DNA of 64,000 bases from Brevibacillus brevis. Lineage in GTDB: Bacteria; Bacillota; Bacilli; Brevibacillales; Brevibacillaceae. The DNA lies in the NCBI RefSeq assembly GCF_031583145.1, contig NZ_CP134050.1, positions 6,083,001 to 6,147,000 of the forward strand. Reading direction: 5' to 3'. Position numbers and translations under genes: made by a program. The notes beneath the pieces are model-generated. The model saw only the letters and a list, made by a program, of their open reading frames with translations, did not search any database and was not told where the DNA came from. Shown here piece after piece: positions 17,671 through 27,300 of the stretch; position 1 is the first letter of the stretch; the number at the start of each line of letters is the position of its first letter.

Positions 17671-18900
17671 TTATTGGTCAGGGGACTTCGTCAGTTTCAC
17701 GCTGGTGGTCTTCTTGAAACCATCGCGGTAGTAGGTAATCTCGACAGAATCACCCGGTTTTTTGTCCAGGGTCAGGTATTTGCGGAGCTGAGCGCCGTTG
17801 TTGATGTCCTTGCCGTCCATCTTGACGATGACGTCGTACTGTCTCAGTCCTGCCTGGCCTGCCGGCGAGAATTTGCCTACCTCGTTCTGGATCACGACAC
17901 CGGCCTGTACGTCGTCAGGCAGATTCAGAGTCTCTTTCCAGTTGTAGCGCGGCACGTTGGTCAGGTCGTATGGAGTGACGCCCAGATACGCGCGCTCCAG
18001 TTTGCCTTTTTCCATCAGCTCGCTGACGATGGCTTTCACGTCGTTGATCGGGAGGGCGAAGCCCAAGCCTTCGACGCCTTCCTTGGAGATCTTCAATGTA
18101 TTGATACCGATAACCTGGCCTTTGATGTTGACCAGTGCGCCACCGCTGTTGCCAGGGTTGATCGCGGCATCCGTCTGCAGAACATCCAGTTCCCAGTCGT
18201 CTTGGCCGTCTTCGTTGAGGTCCATCGGCATGGAGCGCTCAAGCGAGGAGATGATGCCTTGGGTCACCGTACGGGAGAACTTCATGCCCAGCGGGTTCCC
18301 GATGGCGATGGCCGGCTCGCCGACTTGCAGCGTCGAAGAGTCGCCCAGTTCCGCGACGGTCGATACTTTGGAGGCGTCGATCTCCAGTACGGCGAGATCG
18401 GCAAACATATCGGCACCCAGGATCTTCGCTTCCACCTTGTCGCCGGTTGGGAGCGCGACCTCCAGTTTTTGCGCCTGGTCAATGACGTGGTAGTTGGTGA
18501 TGATGTGGGCTTTTCCGCCCTTCTTCTCGAAGATGACGCCGGAGCCTTCGCCCTGCTCGACATCTTGGGAATTGCCGTTCACCCAGTTGGTCCGGGTACG
18601 GCCGATGTTGATGACGCCGACTACGGCGTTTTCCACTTTTTTCACGGCGTCCACCGTGCCTGTCTCCACCTTCACGGAGACCGGTGTCGCAAACAGACTG
18701 GCTGTCGGATTGCTCATGACGTTGGAAGCGCTCGGCTTCACCATATTAATGTAACCGGCGTTGGAGAGAGTCGGCAGCGCGAGTAGGACGACCATTCCCC
18801 CAATCACCGCCGAAGTGACAGACGTCATGATCATGCGTCCAACACCTCGCCCACGCCGATCGTTCCGCTCGACGCGAGTCAAATCATCATAAAACCCCAT
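17671..18900 (-). CDS. htrC: HtrA-type membrane serine protease with PDZ domain
   Basis: The 409-residue protein has a basic cytoplasmic tail, one membrane anchor (about 24-44), a trypsin-like domain with the triad His138 (TNYHVID), Asp168 (FADLAVLEID) and Ser252 (INPGNSGGAL), and one C-terminal PDZ domain (about 300-405). It degrades or refolds damaged exported proteins on the outer membrane face. The locus next to yycJ corresponds to B. subtilis htrC (yyxA). Its own terminator lies downstream, and a 250 bp gap separates it from the walR operon. Confidence 0.94.
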   Translation of the reverse strand: MGFYDDLTRVERNDRRGRGVGRMIMTSVTSAVIGGMVVLLALPTLSNAGYINMVKPSASNVMSNPTASLFATPVSVKVETGTVDAVKKVENAVVGVINIGRTRTNWVNGNSQDVEQGEGSGVIFEKKGGKAHIITNYHVIDQAQKLEVALPTGDKVEAKILGADMFADLAVLEIDASKVSTVAELGDSSTLQVGEPAIAIGNPLGMKFSRTVTQGIISSLERSMPMDLNEDGQDDWELDVLQTDAAINPGNSGGALVNIKGQVIGINTLKISKEGVEGLGFALPINDVKAIVSELMEKGKLERAYLGVTPYDLTNVPRYNWKETLNLPDDVQAGVVIQNEVGKFSPAGQAGLRQYDVIVKMDGKDINNGAQLRKYLTLDKKPGDSVEITYYRDGFKKTTSVKLTKSPDQ

Positions 18901-19084
18901 GATTCACACTCTCCTTCCTCTATTACTACTAGGGTTGCAGGTTTGCTGAACTCCTATACTTGCGTTTGTTTTGTCAGTGTGCTGCTCATTCGTTTTTGGG
19001 TTGCTTCCTTTTGACATCCTCAGTATACGTCCCGTTTTCGGCAAAAACGCGTGAGAAATATGGAAAGGTTGTGGAATGTAAAAA

Positions 19085-19111
19085 GGCCCTCGGAATATTT
19101 CGCCGAGGGCC
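19085..19111 (-). terminator. Terminator of the walRK-yycHIJ operon
   Basis: GGCCCTCGG (19085-19093) pairs with CCGAGGGCC (19103-19111); on the minus strand TTTTT follows. It lies about 275 bp beyond the yycJ stop, past the oppositely oriented small gene, so the operon transcript covers that gene antisense. Confidence 0.85.
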
Positions 19112-19154
19112 CGGATATGATAGATTAAAAGCTTTTTCGAAAGGATTGATAGAC

Positions 19155-19391
19155 GTGAAAGAAGTACAACTGATCGCCAAGCTGGCTGACCTGCAAGAAG
19201 TGGGTTACCACAATACGCTCGTCCTGCATTCCGTCATCGAGCTGCTGGTCGCCAAAGGGCTCTTCACCCACGAGGAGCTGCGAACCAAGATGACCGAGCT
19301 GGACTCGCAATTGACCTTTCACGTCGAGACATACGCCCGGCTGACCGATGCCGTCAGCAAGCGCCAGGCGCAAATCAAGCCGCTCCTATAG
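19155..19391 (+). CDS. Conserved-looking 78-residue hypothetical protein
   Basis: GTG at 19155 follows AAAGGAT at good spacing. The product (VKEVQLIAKLADLQEVGYHN..., VIELLVAKGLFTHEELRTKM) is acidic and helical; the LVxKGLFTxEEL motif resembles the helical N-terminus of nitrile hydratase beta-type proteins, but it is too short for that enzyme. Function unknown. Its last 6 bases overlap the end of convergent yycJ, and it lies inside the antisense tail of the walR operon. Confidence 0.7.
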   Translation: MKEVQLIAKLADLQEVGYHNTLVLHSVIELLVAKGLFTHEELRTKMTELDSQLTFHVETYARLTDAVSKRQAQIKPLL

Positions 19392-20174
19392 CTCTTCCAG
19401 CTTCGTCGGGCGATCCGGGTACGTGTCGCGCAAGTGGACATCGTCCCCGACGACCAGGCCCTTTTCCTCCAGAATGCCTTTCACCGTGAGTCGCGCCAGG
19501 TCGATCATGTTGTTTTCCTTGCTCAGGTGGGCCAGGTACACCCGCTCGGCCCCGCCGCTCAAGACGTCGATCAGGGCATCGCCTGCCGCTTCATTGGACA
19601 AGTGCCCGACATCGCTCAAAATGCGCCGCTTGATGCTCCACGGGTACTGCGACATGCGCAGCAGCTCCACGTCGTGGTTGGACTCAAATACGTATGCGTC
19701 CGCACCGCGGATCGTCTCCTTGATCTTGTCGCTGACATATCCGAGGTCGGTGGCGACGCTGAGCTTTTTCGCGCCATGGTAAAAGCAAAAGCCCATCGGC
19801 TCCGCCGCATCGTGGGAAATCCCGAACGATTCAATCCCCAAATCTTCCAGTTCTTGTTTTTCTCCGACGGCAAACAACCGCCGCTGGTCCTCTTTCACGG
19901 TCCCGATCTGGCCGTCCAGCTCGGCCCAAGTCTTTTCATTGGCGAAGATCGGCAAGCCATAGCGCCGCGCCATGACCCCGACCCCTTTGATATGGTCGAC
20001 ATGCTCGTGAGTGACGAGGATGGCGCTCAGGTCAGACGGATTGACTCCGATCGACTGCAACGCCGCTTCTGCCTGTTTCCCCGTGATGCCGACATCGATC
20101 AGCACGGAGACACGGTCAGTCGCCACATAGATGGCGTTGCCCGTGCTTCCGCTTGCCAGTACACTAAATCTCAC
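19386..20174 (-). CDS. walJ: Metallo-beta-lactamase-fold exonuclease YycJ/WalJ
   Basis: I place the start at GTG 20174 (AGAGGGATG 8 bases upstream), giving 262 residues: VRFSVLASGSTGNAIYVATD. The MBL motif is LVTHEHVDHIKG, with further metal ligands in SHDAAEP and ESNHD. It is the final gene of the WalRK operon; in B. subtilis YycJ is a double-stranded-DNA 5'-3' exonuclease used in mismatch repair. A longer frame to 20204 lacks a ribosome site. Confidence 0.92.
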   Translation of the reverse strand: MRFSVLASGSTGNAIYVATDRVSVLIDVGITGKQAEAALQSIGVNPSDLSAILVTHEHVDHIKGVGVMARRYGLPIFANEKTWAELDGQIGTVKEDQRRLFAVGEKQELEDLGIESFGISHDAAEPMGFCFYHGAKKLSVATDLGYVSDKIKETIRGADAYVFESNHDVELLRMSQYPWSIKRRILSDVGHLSNEAAGDALIDVLSGGAERVYLAHLSKENNMIDLARLTVKGILEEKGLVVGDDVHLRDTYPDRPTKLEEL

Positions 20175-20234
20175 CAAACATCCCTCTTCCCGTAACGCAC
20201 CCATGCGCTGTCTGTCTGTTCGTGCTTTTCGTCC

Positions 20235-21008
20235 TCACCGCTGCGTCACCATCGGCCGCTCCAGAGCGCCCGTAAACGCATTGACGAAATGCTGCTTGCC
20301 GTCGTGAATGACCCGCCAGACCGGAGCCAATGCCTGAATATCCGCATCGTACGAGCCATAATACCCCAGGCTCACGCTCTCGATTCTTTCCCCCGGCTCG
20401 ATGATCTGCTTGTCCACCAGCGAACGCAGCGCCGTATATCCGGAGATCACTTGCCGGCCGCGCTCCTGCTTGCGGATGTGGAAATACGTCTGCCGGTATC
20501 CCAAAATCGAGCCATTTTGCAAATACACCTCGAGGGGCGCGACGAACACCGGCATCTTGTCGTAGACTTGCCAGTACAGCAGGCGCCCCTGATTCGACTG
20601 GTACATGTCCGCCGTGTACTGATCCGCGTACAGCAGGCGAGGGCCGATCTGGCGCAAGAGCTCCGCAGGCGTGATCTGCCCGCGAATCTGCAGCGGCGGA
20701 TCGAGCTTGACCGCCAGCGACATCTTTTCCATGGTCGCCGTCATCCCCGGCATCGCCTGGAGCGACATCGGATTGATCCCCACGTATTCCGCATTCAGGT
20801 ATGACATTTCTGGCGTCTCCTGCGGCACATCGGTCACCAACGCGATGTTCTGCTGCTTCAAGTACATTTCCATATCCCATCTGTCGCCCTGTGCGACGTC
20901 TCGGTCGTTCCAGAAGTTGATCCTCGTGACGTACACCTGATAGCCGAGAAACAGATCGAGGAGCAGAAAGGCCCAGATCAGGATCGTCTTGGTCTTACTC
21001 CAATCCAT
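20235..21008 (-). CDS. yycI: WalRK regulatory protein YycI
   Basis: The 257-residue protein has a single N-terminal membrane helix (MDWSKTKTILIWAFLLLDLFLGYQVYV) and an extracytoplasmic beta-rich domain. With YycH it binds the membrane part of WalK and tunes its activity. The start overlaps the end of yycH by 14 bases, so translation is coupled. Confidence 0.94.
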   Translation of the reverse strand: MDWSKTKTILIWAFLLLDLFLGYQVYVTRINFWNDRDVAQGDRWDMEMYLKQQNIALVTDVPQETPEMSYLNAEYVGINPMSLQAMPGMTATMEKMSLAVKLDPPLQIRGQITPAELLRQIGPRLLYADQYTADMYQSNQGRLLYWQVYDKMPVFVAPLEVYLQNGSILGYRQTYFHIRKQERGRQVISGYTALRSLVDKQIIEPGERIESVSLGYYGSYDADIQALAPVWRVIHDGKQHFVNAFTGALERPMVTQR

Positions 21009-22374
21009 GCACCTTTCCCCCTCCCTGCTTGGCCTCGGCGGAAATGTACAGATCGGCCTGATTTGCCATTTCCACTACCCAGATCGGCATCAGGTCTACA
21101 TACCCTTCCCCTACTTTGGTTTGGTAGGCCAAGTACACGTCCGTGATGCTATCCGTATTCGCCAGCTTCTTGTCGCGGATCAGCTGATACAGCTCAGGCC
21201 CCGACATGACCGTCCACTCTTTGTTGGACAGGTACTTGTCCAGACTCAGGAGCGAACGGCTCAAGGTCACGACTTGCCCGGCCTCTGATGTGATCTGGAT
21301 CGTATCGAGCGGCTTGTCCCCCTGGCTGATCAGCGGATACGCCCCGATGTACTGGCGAAACGTAATCAGGTCCTTTTCATTGTAGCTCTTTTTCATCCGC
21401 TCAAAATGGTAGTCATCCAGCCAGCCCAAATGCTTGTTGATAAAGGTCACGGCTCCCTGGACCTTCTCTTCGTCGGACAGCTCCTGAGCCCGCTGCTGAT
21501 AGGCCGGATCGGTAAACGTCATCGCCTGCTCCTCCGATCGCAGCTGAATCGAGCGGCTTCCATCCGTAAAGATGACCGCCTTGTCCCGCTCCATGATTTG
21601 CCGCACCAGCGACGGATCAAGGAAATACGCTTCGATCAGCCTCTCGTTGCTGACCGTCTCATAGCTGTACCGGTACTGCTGCATCCGCCCCTGATTTTTC
21701 GGAAGGTAAAACATGCTCCATACCGGCGTCGCTCCGTCCATGGCGGAATACGCCCGCTCCGGTTTTACGATCTTCATGATTTGCTCGGGCATCTGATTGC
21801 CTGTCGCCAGGTACGAATCGCGCAAATCCTTCAAGCTGATCGACGTCCGAGACCGCATCATTTCCCCTTCATCCGCCGACAGGAACAGAGCGTAGACGAG
21901 ATCCTCATCCTTCTCGTAGTAGAGCCAAAGCCGGTCGATCCCCTTCATCTTCGTATCGTAATCGTCGCGAAACGTCACCAGACGACCTACGACCGATAAA
22001 GGAACGCTGCTTCGGAATCGCACCTCGACCCCCATCTTTTCCCGGGCAATTTCCCCCCACTTTTCATTGGAGAGCGTATACGGCGTGAAATCGAGAAAAA
22101 TCCATTTGGACATTTCCTTTACGATCATGCTGTACGGACCGTCCGTCGATACCGCTTTGGTATGGCGGTCTCCTCCATAATGGAAAACAACCGATTCCGG
22201 CGTCACGAGCTGTTCCAGCTGTTTCTCCTGGACAGGCTTGGACTCCGTGTATTGGGCAGGCTCGATAAACTGAAACTTCGGCTGGTTGCTCCACAACATG
22301 GCGGTCAAGCAAAAGCTCGCCAGCACCAGCAGGTTGAGCAATACGGTCTTGGCAGGTTCCAGCCACCGCTTCAT
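20995..22374 (-). CDS. yycH: WalRK regulatory protein YycH
   Basis: ATG 22374 overlaps the walK stop (ATGA); a longer frame to 22434 is only read-through of walK sequence. The 459-residue protein has an N-terminal anchor (AKTVLLNLLVLASFCLTAMLW) and a large extracytoplasmic domain. It partners with YycI to control WalK. Confidence 0.94.
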   Translation of the reverse strand: MKRWLEPAKTVLLNLLVLASFCLTAMLWSNQPKFQFIEPAQYTESKPVQEKQLEQLVTPESVVFHYGGDRHTKAVSTDGPYSMIVKEMSKWIFLDFTPYTLSNEKWGEIAREKMGVEVRFRSSVPLSVVGRLVTFRDDYDTKMKGIDRLWLYYEKDEDLVYALFLSADEGEMMRSRTSISLKDLRDSYLATGNQMPEQIMKIVKPERAYSAMDGATPVWSMFYLPKNQGRMQQYRYSYETVSNERLIEAYFLDPSLVRQIMERDKAVIFTDGSRSIQLRSEEQAMTFTDPAYQQRAQELSDEEKVQGAVTFINKHLGWLDDYHFERMKKSYNEKDLITFRQYIGAYPLISQGDKPLDTIQITSEAGQVVTLSRSLLSLDKYLSNKEWTVMSGPELYQLIRDKKLANTDSITDVYLAYQTKVGEGYVDLMPIWVVEMANQADLYISAEAKQGGGKVHGLE

Positions 22375-24194
22375 CCCGCTTTCCCCCCTTGGGCAAATGG
22401 AACCCAGAACGTAACGGTCGTCCCCACATTCCACTCGCTGGTGATCTCAATGTCCGCTCCGTGCGCCTGCACCAGTTCGCGGGCGATGGCCAGTCCCAAG
22501 CCGGTACCGCCCTGTCCCCGCGAGCGTGCTTTGTCCACCCGGTAAAAGCGCTCGAAGATCCGCTTCAAGTCGCGGCTCGGGATTCCGATGCCCGTATCGG
22601 CGATAGAGATCACGACCCGCTTCTGCTGGTGGTTCGCTGTCGCCTGCAAAACGACCTGGCCGCCCTGACGCGAGTACTTGATCGCATTGGACAACAGATT
22701 GTCGAGCACCTGATTGATCGCGTCCTGATCGATGAAGACTGGCGGAAGCTGATCGGGCACGTCCAAACTGAGCTGCACGTCCTGCTGCTCCCCGAACATG
22801 GAAAAGCGGTCGGCGGCATAGCGCAGCAGCCGATGCAAATCGGCCTCCTTGCAATGCAGCCGCACTCCCTGGGAATCAAAACGGGACAGCTGCAGCAAAT
22901 CGTTGACCAGCCGGATCATCCGCTCCGTCTCCGACATCGTCACCCGCAAAAAGCGGTTGGACAGCTCCGGCTCTTCCACTGCACCGTCCAGCAGCGCTTC
23001 GACGTAGCTCTTGATCGTCGTCAGCGGCGTGCGCAGCTCGTGGGATACGTTGGCCACGAATTCCCGCCGCTGCTGCTCCAGGCGTTGCTGCTCGGTGACG
23101 TCTGCCACCACGGCGATGATTCCGCCTTTTTTGCCGCTGTCGTGCTGAAGCGGCGTGAAGGTCACGCGCAATATCACTTCGTCCCGGTTCGGGAGCACCA
23201 TTTCGATGAACAGCGGGTCCACCTGCTCATGCAACGGCATCTCATCCTCGGGAGGAAGCCGAAGCAAATCGTACAGCGTCCGCCCTTTGGCGAGCACCTC
23301 GGCCATCGTCACCTGCAGCATCTCTTCCGCTGCGCGGTTGAACAAGATAATGTTGCCCTTTCGATCGGCTGCAATCACGCCGTCCGTCATGTTGCTCAAG
23401 ATGCCCGCGAGCTTTTCCCGCTCTTCCTCTTGCTGCAGGATCGCTTCCTGCAAACGCAAGGTCATATGGTTAAAAGCCATCCCCAGCTGGCCGATCTCGT
23501 CTCCGCTGTACACGCGCACATGGCGGTTGAAGTCTCCGTCAGCCACCGCTCTGGCCTGGCGAGTCATCTCCTTGACCGGCTTGGTAATCGTCCGGGCGAG
23601 CACCACGCCCAGCACTACAGTGATGACCAGGGCGAACATCGTGCCTGTCGCCAGGATCCCGTTCATTTTGCGGATCGTCGTATAGGTGCCCTCCATGGAC
23701 GCGACCATGTAGACGGCGCCGTACACGATCTGATCTCCTTTGACCGGCAGCACCAGTACTTTCACGCGCGCTCCTGTGCGCGGATCGATCCGCATCGACT
23801 CGCTGCGTGTCCCCAGGAGGGCGATGGTCACTTCCGGCTGGGACGTGCGCTGGCCGATCGTGCTTTTATCCTCCGTCGTGCTCACGACCGTCCCCGTCTG
23901 GTCGATGACCTGCACGTTGGCTCCGTTGATCTTGACCAGGTTGTTGATCAGATTGTCGATATCCTGCCGATACTGCTCGGGATTCTGCTCCTTCCCGTCT
24001 CGGGGCCGCAAATCGCTCTCCAGCAGGCTCGCCAGCAAGCTCGCCTGGCCATTGAGCGCTTCGGAAAAGTTGTTGATGAAATAGCTCTCCACTTCCCGGG
24101 CAAAGTACGCTCCAATGAACTGCATCGCCAGCAGGATGAGCAGCATGTAAATGACAACCATTTTCCATTGAATGGTTTTGAACAGCCGCCTCAT
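22371..24194 (-). CDS. walK: Essential cell-wall sensor histidine kinase WalK
   Basis: The 607-residue protein has membrane helix 1 (12-31), an extracytoplasmic Cache/PDC-like loop (35-175), helix 2 (180-200), HAMP (201-253), PAS (262-375), HisKA with phosphoacceptor His385 in SHELRTP, and HATPase with DNLLSNAIKYS, DTGIGIP and GTGLGLAI. It phosphorylates WalR and matches cell-wall hydrolase expression to growth. The start overlaps the walR stop by 4 bases. Confidence 0.97.
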   Translation of the reverse strand: MRRLFKTIQWKMVVIYMLLILLAMQFIGAYFAREVESYFINNFSEALNGQASLLASLLESDLRPRDGKEQNPEQYRQDIDNLINNLVKINGANVQVIDQTGTVVSTTEDKSTIGQRTSQPEVTIALLGTRSESMRIDPRTGARVKVLVLPVKGDQIVYGAVYMVASMEGTYTTIRKMNGILATGTMFALVITVVLGVVLARTITKPVKEMTRQARAVADGDFNRHVRVYSGDEIGQLGMAFNHMTLRLQEAILQQEEEREKLAGILSNMTDGVIAADRKGNIILFNRAAEEMLQVTMAEVLAKGRTLYDLLRLPPEDEMPLHEQVDPLFIEMVLPNRDEVILRVTFTPLQHDSGKKGGIIAVVADVTEQQRLEQQRREFVANVSHELRTPLTTIKSYVEALLDGAVEEPELSNRFLRVTMSETERMIRLVNDLLQLSRFDSQGVRLHCKEADLHRLLRYAADRFSMFGEQQDVQLSLDVPDQLPPVFIDQDAINQVLDNLLSNAIKYSRQGGQVVLQATANHQQKRVVISIADTGIGIPSRDLKRIFERFYRVDKARSRGQGGTGLGLAIARELVQAHGADIEITSEWNVGTTVTFWVPFAQGGKAG

Positions 24195-24901
24195 CCAGGC
24201 GTTCCTCCCAGACCCGGGTTACGCAAGGTGTATCCCAGGCCGCGGCGTGTAATGATGTATTTCGGCTGGCTCGGGTCATCCTCGATCTTTTCCCGCAAGC
24301 GGCGGATCGTCACATCGACCGTCCGCACATCGCCGAAGTAGTCGAAGCCCCAGACAGACTGGAGCAAATGCTCGCGCGTAAGCACCTGTCCCTGATGGCG
24401 GGCCAAATACACGAGCAGCTCAAACTCGCGATGGGTCAAATCGAGCAATTCGCCCATCTTTTCGACCGTATATGAATGAAGGTCGATCTCCAGCTCATGC
24501 ACACGCAGCAGGTGCTGCTGTTCCTTTTCCTCGTTCTTGGGCTGATGTCTGCGCAGCTGCGCCTTTACCCGCGCTACCAGCTCCCGCGTGCTGAACGGCT
24601 TGGTCACGTAATCGTCCGCTCCGAGCTCCAGGCCCAAGACCTTGTCCAGCTCAGAGTCCTTTGCCGTCAGCATGATGATCGGGACATCGTGCGACTGGCG
24701 AACCGCTCTGCACACATCCATCCCGTCCCGCCCCGGAAGCATGACATCCAGCAGGATCAAGTCGGGCTTCTCGTTTTGCACCACGACCAGCGCTTCTTCG
24801 CCGTCATAGGCGCAAACGACCTGATACCCTTCCTTTTCAAACGTGAACTTCAAAATATCCGCAATCGGTTTTTCATCGTCTACCACCAGGAGTTTTGCCA
24901 T
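24191..24901 (-). CDS. walR: Essential response regulator WalR
   Basis: The 236-residue OmpR-family regulator has an N-terminal receiver (acidic VVDDE, phospho-Asp52 in LLDVMLPGRDG, Lys in VTKPFS) and a C-terminal winged helix ending DVTIRRLREKIEDDPSQPKYIITRRGLGYTL. First gene of walRK-yycHIJ; AAAGGAGGGAG precedes the ATG. It controls peptidoglycan hydrolase genes. Confidence 0.97.
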   Translation of the reverse strand: MAKLLVVDDEKPIADILKFTFEKEGYQVVCAYDGEEALVVVQNEKPDLILLDVMLPGRDGMDVCRAVRQSHDVPIIMLTAKDSELDKVLGLELGADDYVTKPFSTRELVARVKAQLRRHQPKNEEKEQQHLLRVHELEIDLHSYTVEKMGELLDLTHREFELLVYLARHQGQVLTREHLLQSVWGFDYFGDVRTVDVTIRRLREKIEDDPSQPKYIITRRGLGYTLRNPGLGGTPG

Positions 24902-25039
24902 CCCGCTCCCTCCTTTACTCTATAAGGATTCCACTTACGGAGCTGCTATTCCTCTACAATACACCATGTCCCCCGTGTAAAGAAGCCCTCTGGAAACGAC
25001 TCCCTTGCCGAAGCTGTTTTTGGCAGGCCAAAACAAAAA

Positions 25040-25065
25040 GGGAGATCCCGAAACGAGATCCCCCT
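25040..25065 (-). terminator. Terminator of the M23 peptidase gene
   Basis: A GATC-centred GC-rich hairpin (GGGAGATC with GATCCCCC, one mismatch); on the minus strand TTTTTG follows. It isolates the peptidase gene from walR. Confidence 0.8.
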
Positions 25066-25087
25066 TTTCTATCTGAGTTCGTTGTGT

Positions 25088-26587
25088 CTATCGCAAGTAA
25101 CGCATCGGGTTCTGGAGCTTTCCGTTTACGTGAACCTCGAAGTGCAGGTGGACGCCCGTCGAATCTCCGGTCGAACCTTTGACGCCGATTTTCTTTCCTT
25201 GCGATACTACTTCGCCCACTTTTACATTGATGACGCTCATGTGGCCATACAGTGTTTCCATGCCGTTGCCGTGGTCGATGATGACCGCTTTCCCGTAGTC
25301 GCCATCCCATCCGGCAAACGTGACGCGCCCATTGTCGGCAGCCATTACGGAGCCGCCGCCGGCGATGTCGATCCCTTTATGCAGACGGCCCCAGCGCTGT
25401 CCAAAGCCGCTGCTGATGTATCCGCCAGCTGGCCAGCTCAAACGGCCTGTCCCACGGGAAGGAATCACTTTGGTTCCTCGCTCCACGATCTTGGCGACGG
25501 GCTGTGCAATGACATCCTGTTTGACGATCTTTCGGTCCACGACTTGTCCATTTTCCTTGGTCACTTCATACTGGACCAACTTGCTGCCATCCCGGCCTTC
25601 CTGGATGACTTTGGTCTCTCCCTTGGGCAGCTTGTCGTTGTTGTTGATCTGCGTAGTATACGCGATCGTTTCCTTTTGGGAGACGTTCTCTTTCACTTGC
25701 ACGGTGACATACGGACGAATCGCCGTGACGTTGATTTGCTGCCCGAGCTGCAGCAGCGTATTTTCCGTAATGCCAGGGTTGTTGGCATAAATGTCTTTCG
25801 TGGTGATGCCGTATTGCTTGGCGATGCACCCGATGCAATCACCTTCGACGACCGTGTGGGTCATTTGCTTGAAAGTGCCTTTTTCCAGCAGCTCCTCGAG
25901 CTTGTCCGCCGGCAGCACTTGCGCAGCAGTCACCGAGTCGAGCTCGGTTTGCACGTCTTCCTTGAATGCGACTTCCTTGATCGGGCTGCTCGCTGCAGGG
26001 GCCGACAAAGACGCAGCGGCGACAGCCGCTTTTTTCTGTGCCTGAACCGGAACGCCTGAATATTTTTCCTTCACGTGAGCAAGCACTTGGTCAGCCGTCG
26101 CTTGATCTGCCGCGTACCCGACCACTTTTCCGTCTACGATCAGCTTGACGGCGTCGACCTTGATGTCGGCGATGTCGGAGAGCGCGCTAAGCGCCGCCTG
26201 GTTGTCGAAAGGCGCTTTGAACTTCTGCTCTTCCTTGAACGTGATGTAGTCGGAGAGCGTCAAAGACAATCCGTTCTTCGCCTGTTCTTCTTCCAGCTTG
26301 GCCTTCGTCCAGCTGTTGACGACATCGGGGTTGTCCACTACACCGATCTCCTGGCCGTTTACGAACACGTGGTACACGGAGTTGATGTTGCTCGTGTAGT
26401 AGTATTGCGCGGATGCTCCTGCCGCTACGGTGAACGCCAGTCCTGCCGCGACTGAAATCGTTTGTTTCTTGTGCGTTTGTATGTATGTACTTGTCCGATC
26501 TATGGTACTCTTCGCCATCTGCCTGCAATTCTGAACGATTAGTTTCGACCGTTCCTGCAGCTTGGCCTTCCATTCCGACCATTGCAT
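25088..26587 (-). CDS. Secreted/anchored M23 peptidase with LysM and G5 domains
   Basis: The 499-residue protein has an N-terminal signal anchor (about 43-63, QTISVAAGLAFTVAAGASA), a long N-terminal region, a LysM domain (about 240-285, HTVVEGDCIGCIAKQYGI), a G5 domain (about 290-365, TKVIQEGRDGSKLVQYEVTK) and the lasso M23 peptidase (about 385-499) with zinc ligands in GRLHKGIDIAG and GVHLHFEVH. It should cut peptide bridges in peptidoglycan outside the membrane. It lies directly upstream of walR with its own terminator, and WalR is a plausible regulator, although I see no clean WalR box. Confidence 0.92.
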   Translation of the reverse strand: MQWSEWKAKLQERSKLIVQNCRQMAKSTIDRTSTYIQTHKKQTISVAAGLAFTVAAGASAQYYYTSNINSVYHVFVNGQEIGVVDNPDVVNSWTKAKLEEEQAKNGLSLTLSDYITFKEEQKFKAPFDNQAALSALSDIADIKVDAVKLIVDGKVVGYAADQATADQVLAHVKEKYSGVPVQAQKKAAVAAASLSAPAASSPIKEVAFKEDVQTELDSVTAAQVLPADKLEELLEKGTFKQMTHTVVEGDCIGCIAKQYGITTKDIYANNPGITENTLLQLGQQINVTAIRPYVTVQVKENVSQKETIAYTTQINNNDKLPKGETKVIQEGRDGSKLVQYEVTKENGQVVDRKIVKQDVIAQPVAKIVERGTKVIPSRGTGRLSWPAGGYISSGFGQRWGRLHKGIDIAGGGSVMAADNGRVTFAGWDGDYGKAVIIDHGNGMETLYGHMSVINVKVGEVVSQGKKIGVKGSTGDSTGVHLHFEVHVNGKLQNPMRYLR

Positions 26588-26849
26588 AACTTGTCCCTCC
26601 TGAAAACATAAACAGCTTGCCTTGCTTTCGGTATTTCCGCAATTATTTAAATATACCGACTAGGACATTCAGCCCAATATTTAGTTTCCAGTAATCTGCC
26701 AAATTGCCTAAAGAAACCAACTATGTCGACTTTACCACATATATAACGACAACATCAAGTGTAAATTGCTGTCGAATAAAAAAGCTGGCGAAGTGTCATC
26801 ATATGTACATGCAACTGGAAGTTTTTAGATGGTCAGGAGGGTGATTTAT

Positions 26850-27221
26850 GTGAAAGAACGAAACATTCTGGCAGGTTTTCACACGGAAGAAGACGCATCC
26901 AAGGCAGCCGAAGCCCTTCGTTCTGCCGGTTTTTCCATCGTGCAGATCGACAGGATCGGGCAATTCCCCGGAGACGGGAACGAATCGATCATGAATCCGA
27001 TCTCCGGAGAAATCCCCAGTCTGGGAAGCATGACACTGGCGGCCGACTTCCCCAGCGGACGCGATGCCAGCATTTTGGCTGCAGCCAATCCGGACGCGAG
27101 CGGCATGGCCGACCGGGGAGACGACAACCTGAACCGCAATGTGCTGCTGACCGCCGTCGTCCCGGAAGAGAGAGGCGACCAGGCCACCAGCATCATTACT
27201 TCTTGCGGCGGGATGGTCTGA
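26850..27221 (+). CDS. Hypothetical protein, possible YflT/general-stress-17M-like fold
   Basis: GTG 26850 follows AGGAGGGTGA; an upstream ATG at 26829 overlaps that site and is unlikely. The 123-residue soluble protein opens ERNILAGFHTEEDASKAAEALRSAGFSIVQIDRIG, a beta-alpha-beta pattern with an A-rich helix as in small stress proteins that remap a ferredoxin-like fold. The C-terminal part NVLLTAVVPEERGDQATSIITSCGG repeats the pattern. Function unknown. Confidence 0.75.
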   Translation: MKERNILAGFHTEEDASKAAEALRSAGFSIVQIDRIGQFPGDGNESIMNPISGEIPSLGSMTLAADFPSGRDASILAAANPDASGMADRGDDNLNRNVLLTAVVPEERGDQATSIITSCGGMV

Positions 27222-27246
27222 CTATGAGATAAGCCCCACAAATAAT

Positions 27247-27276
27247 AGCCACCTGTCCCGAAGCGGTAGGGTGGCT
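27247..27276 (+). terminator. Probable terminator after the 123-residue gene
   Basis: AGCCACCT (27247-27254) with GGGTGGCT (27269-27276), then a short interrupted T-run. Confidence 0.55.
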
Positions 27277-27300
27277 CATTGCTTTTGGCTCATTCGATTA

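Noticed and set aside
22389..24341. 650-residue plus-strand open frame opposite walK
   Set aside because: Shadow of walK, which has every expected domain; the antisense frame is His/Arg-rich nonsense. Similar long shadows lie opposite purA, dnaB, rsmG/mnmG and htrC.
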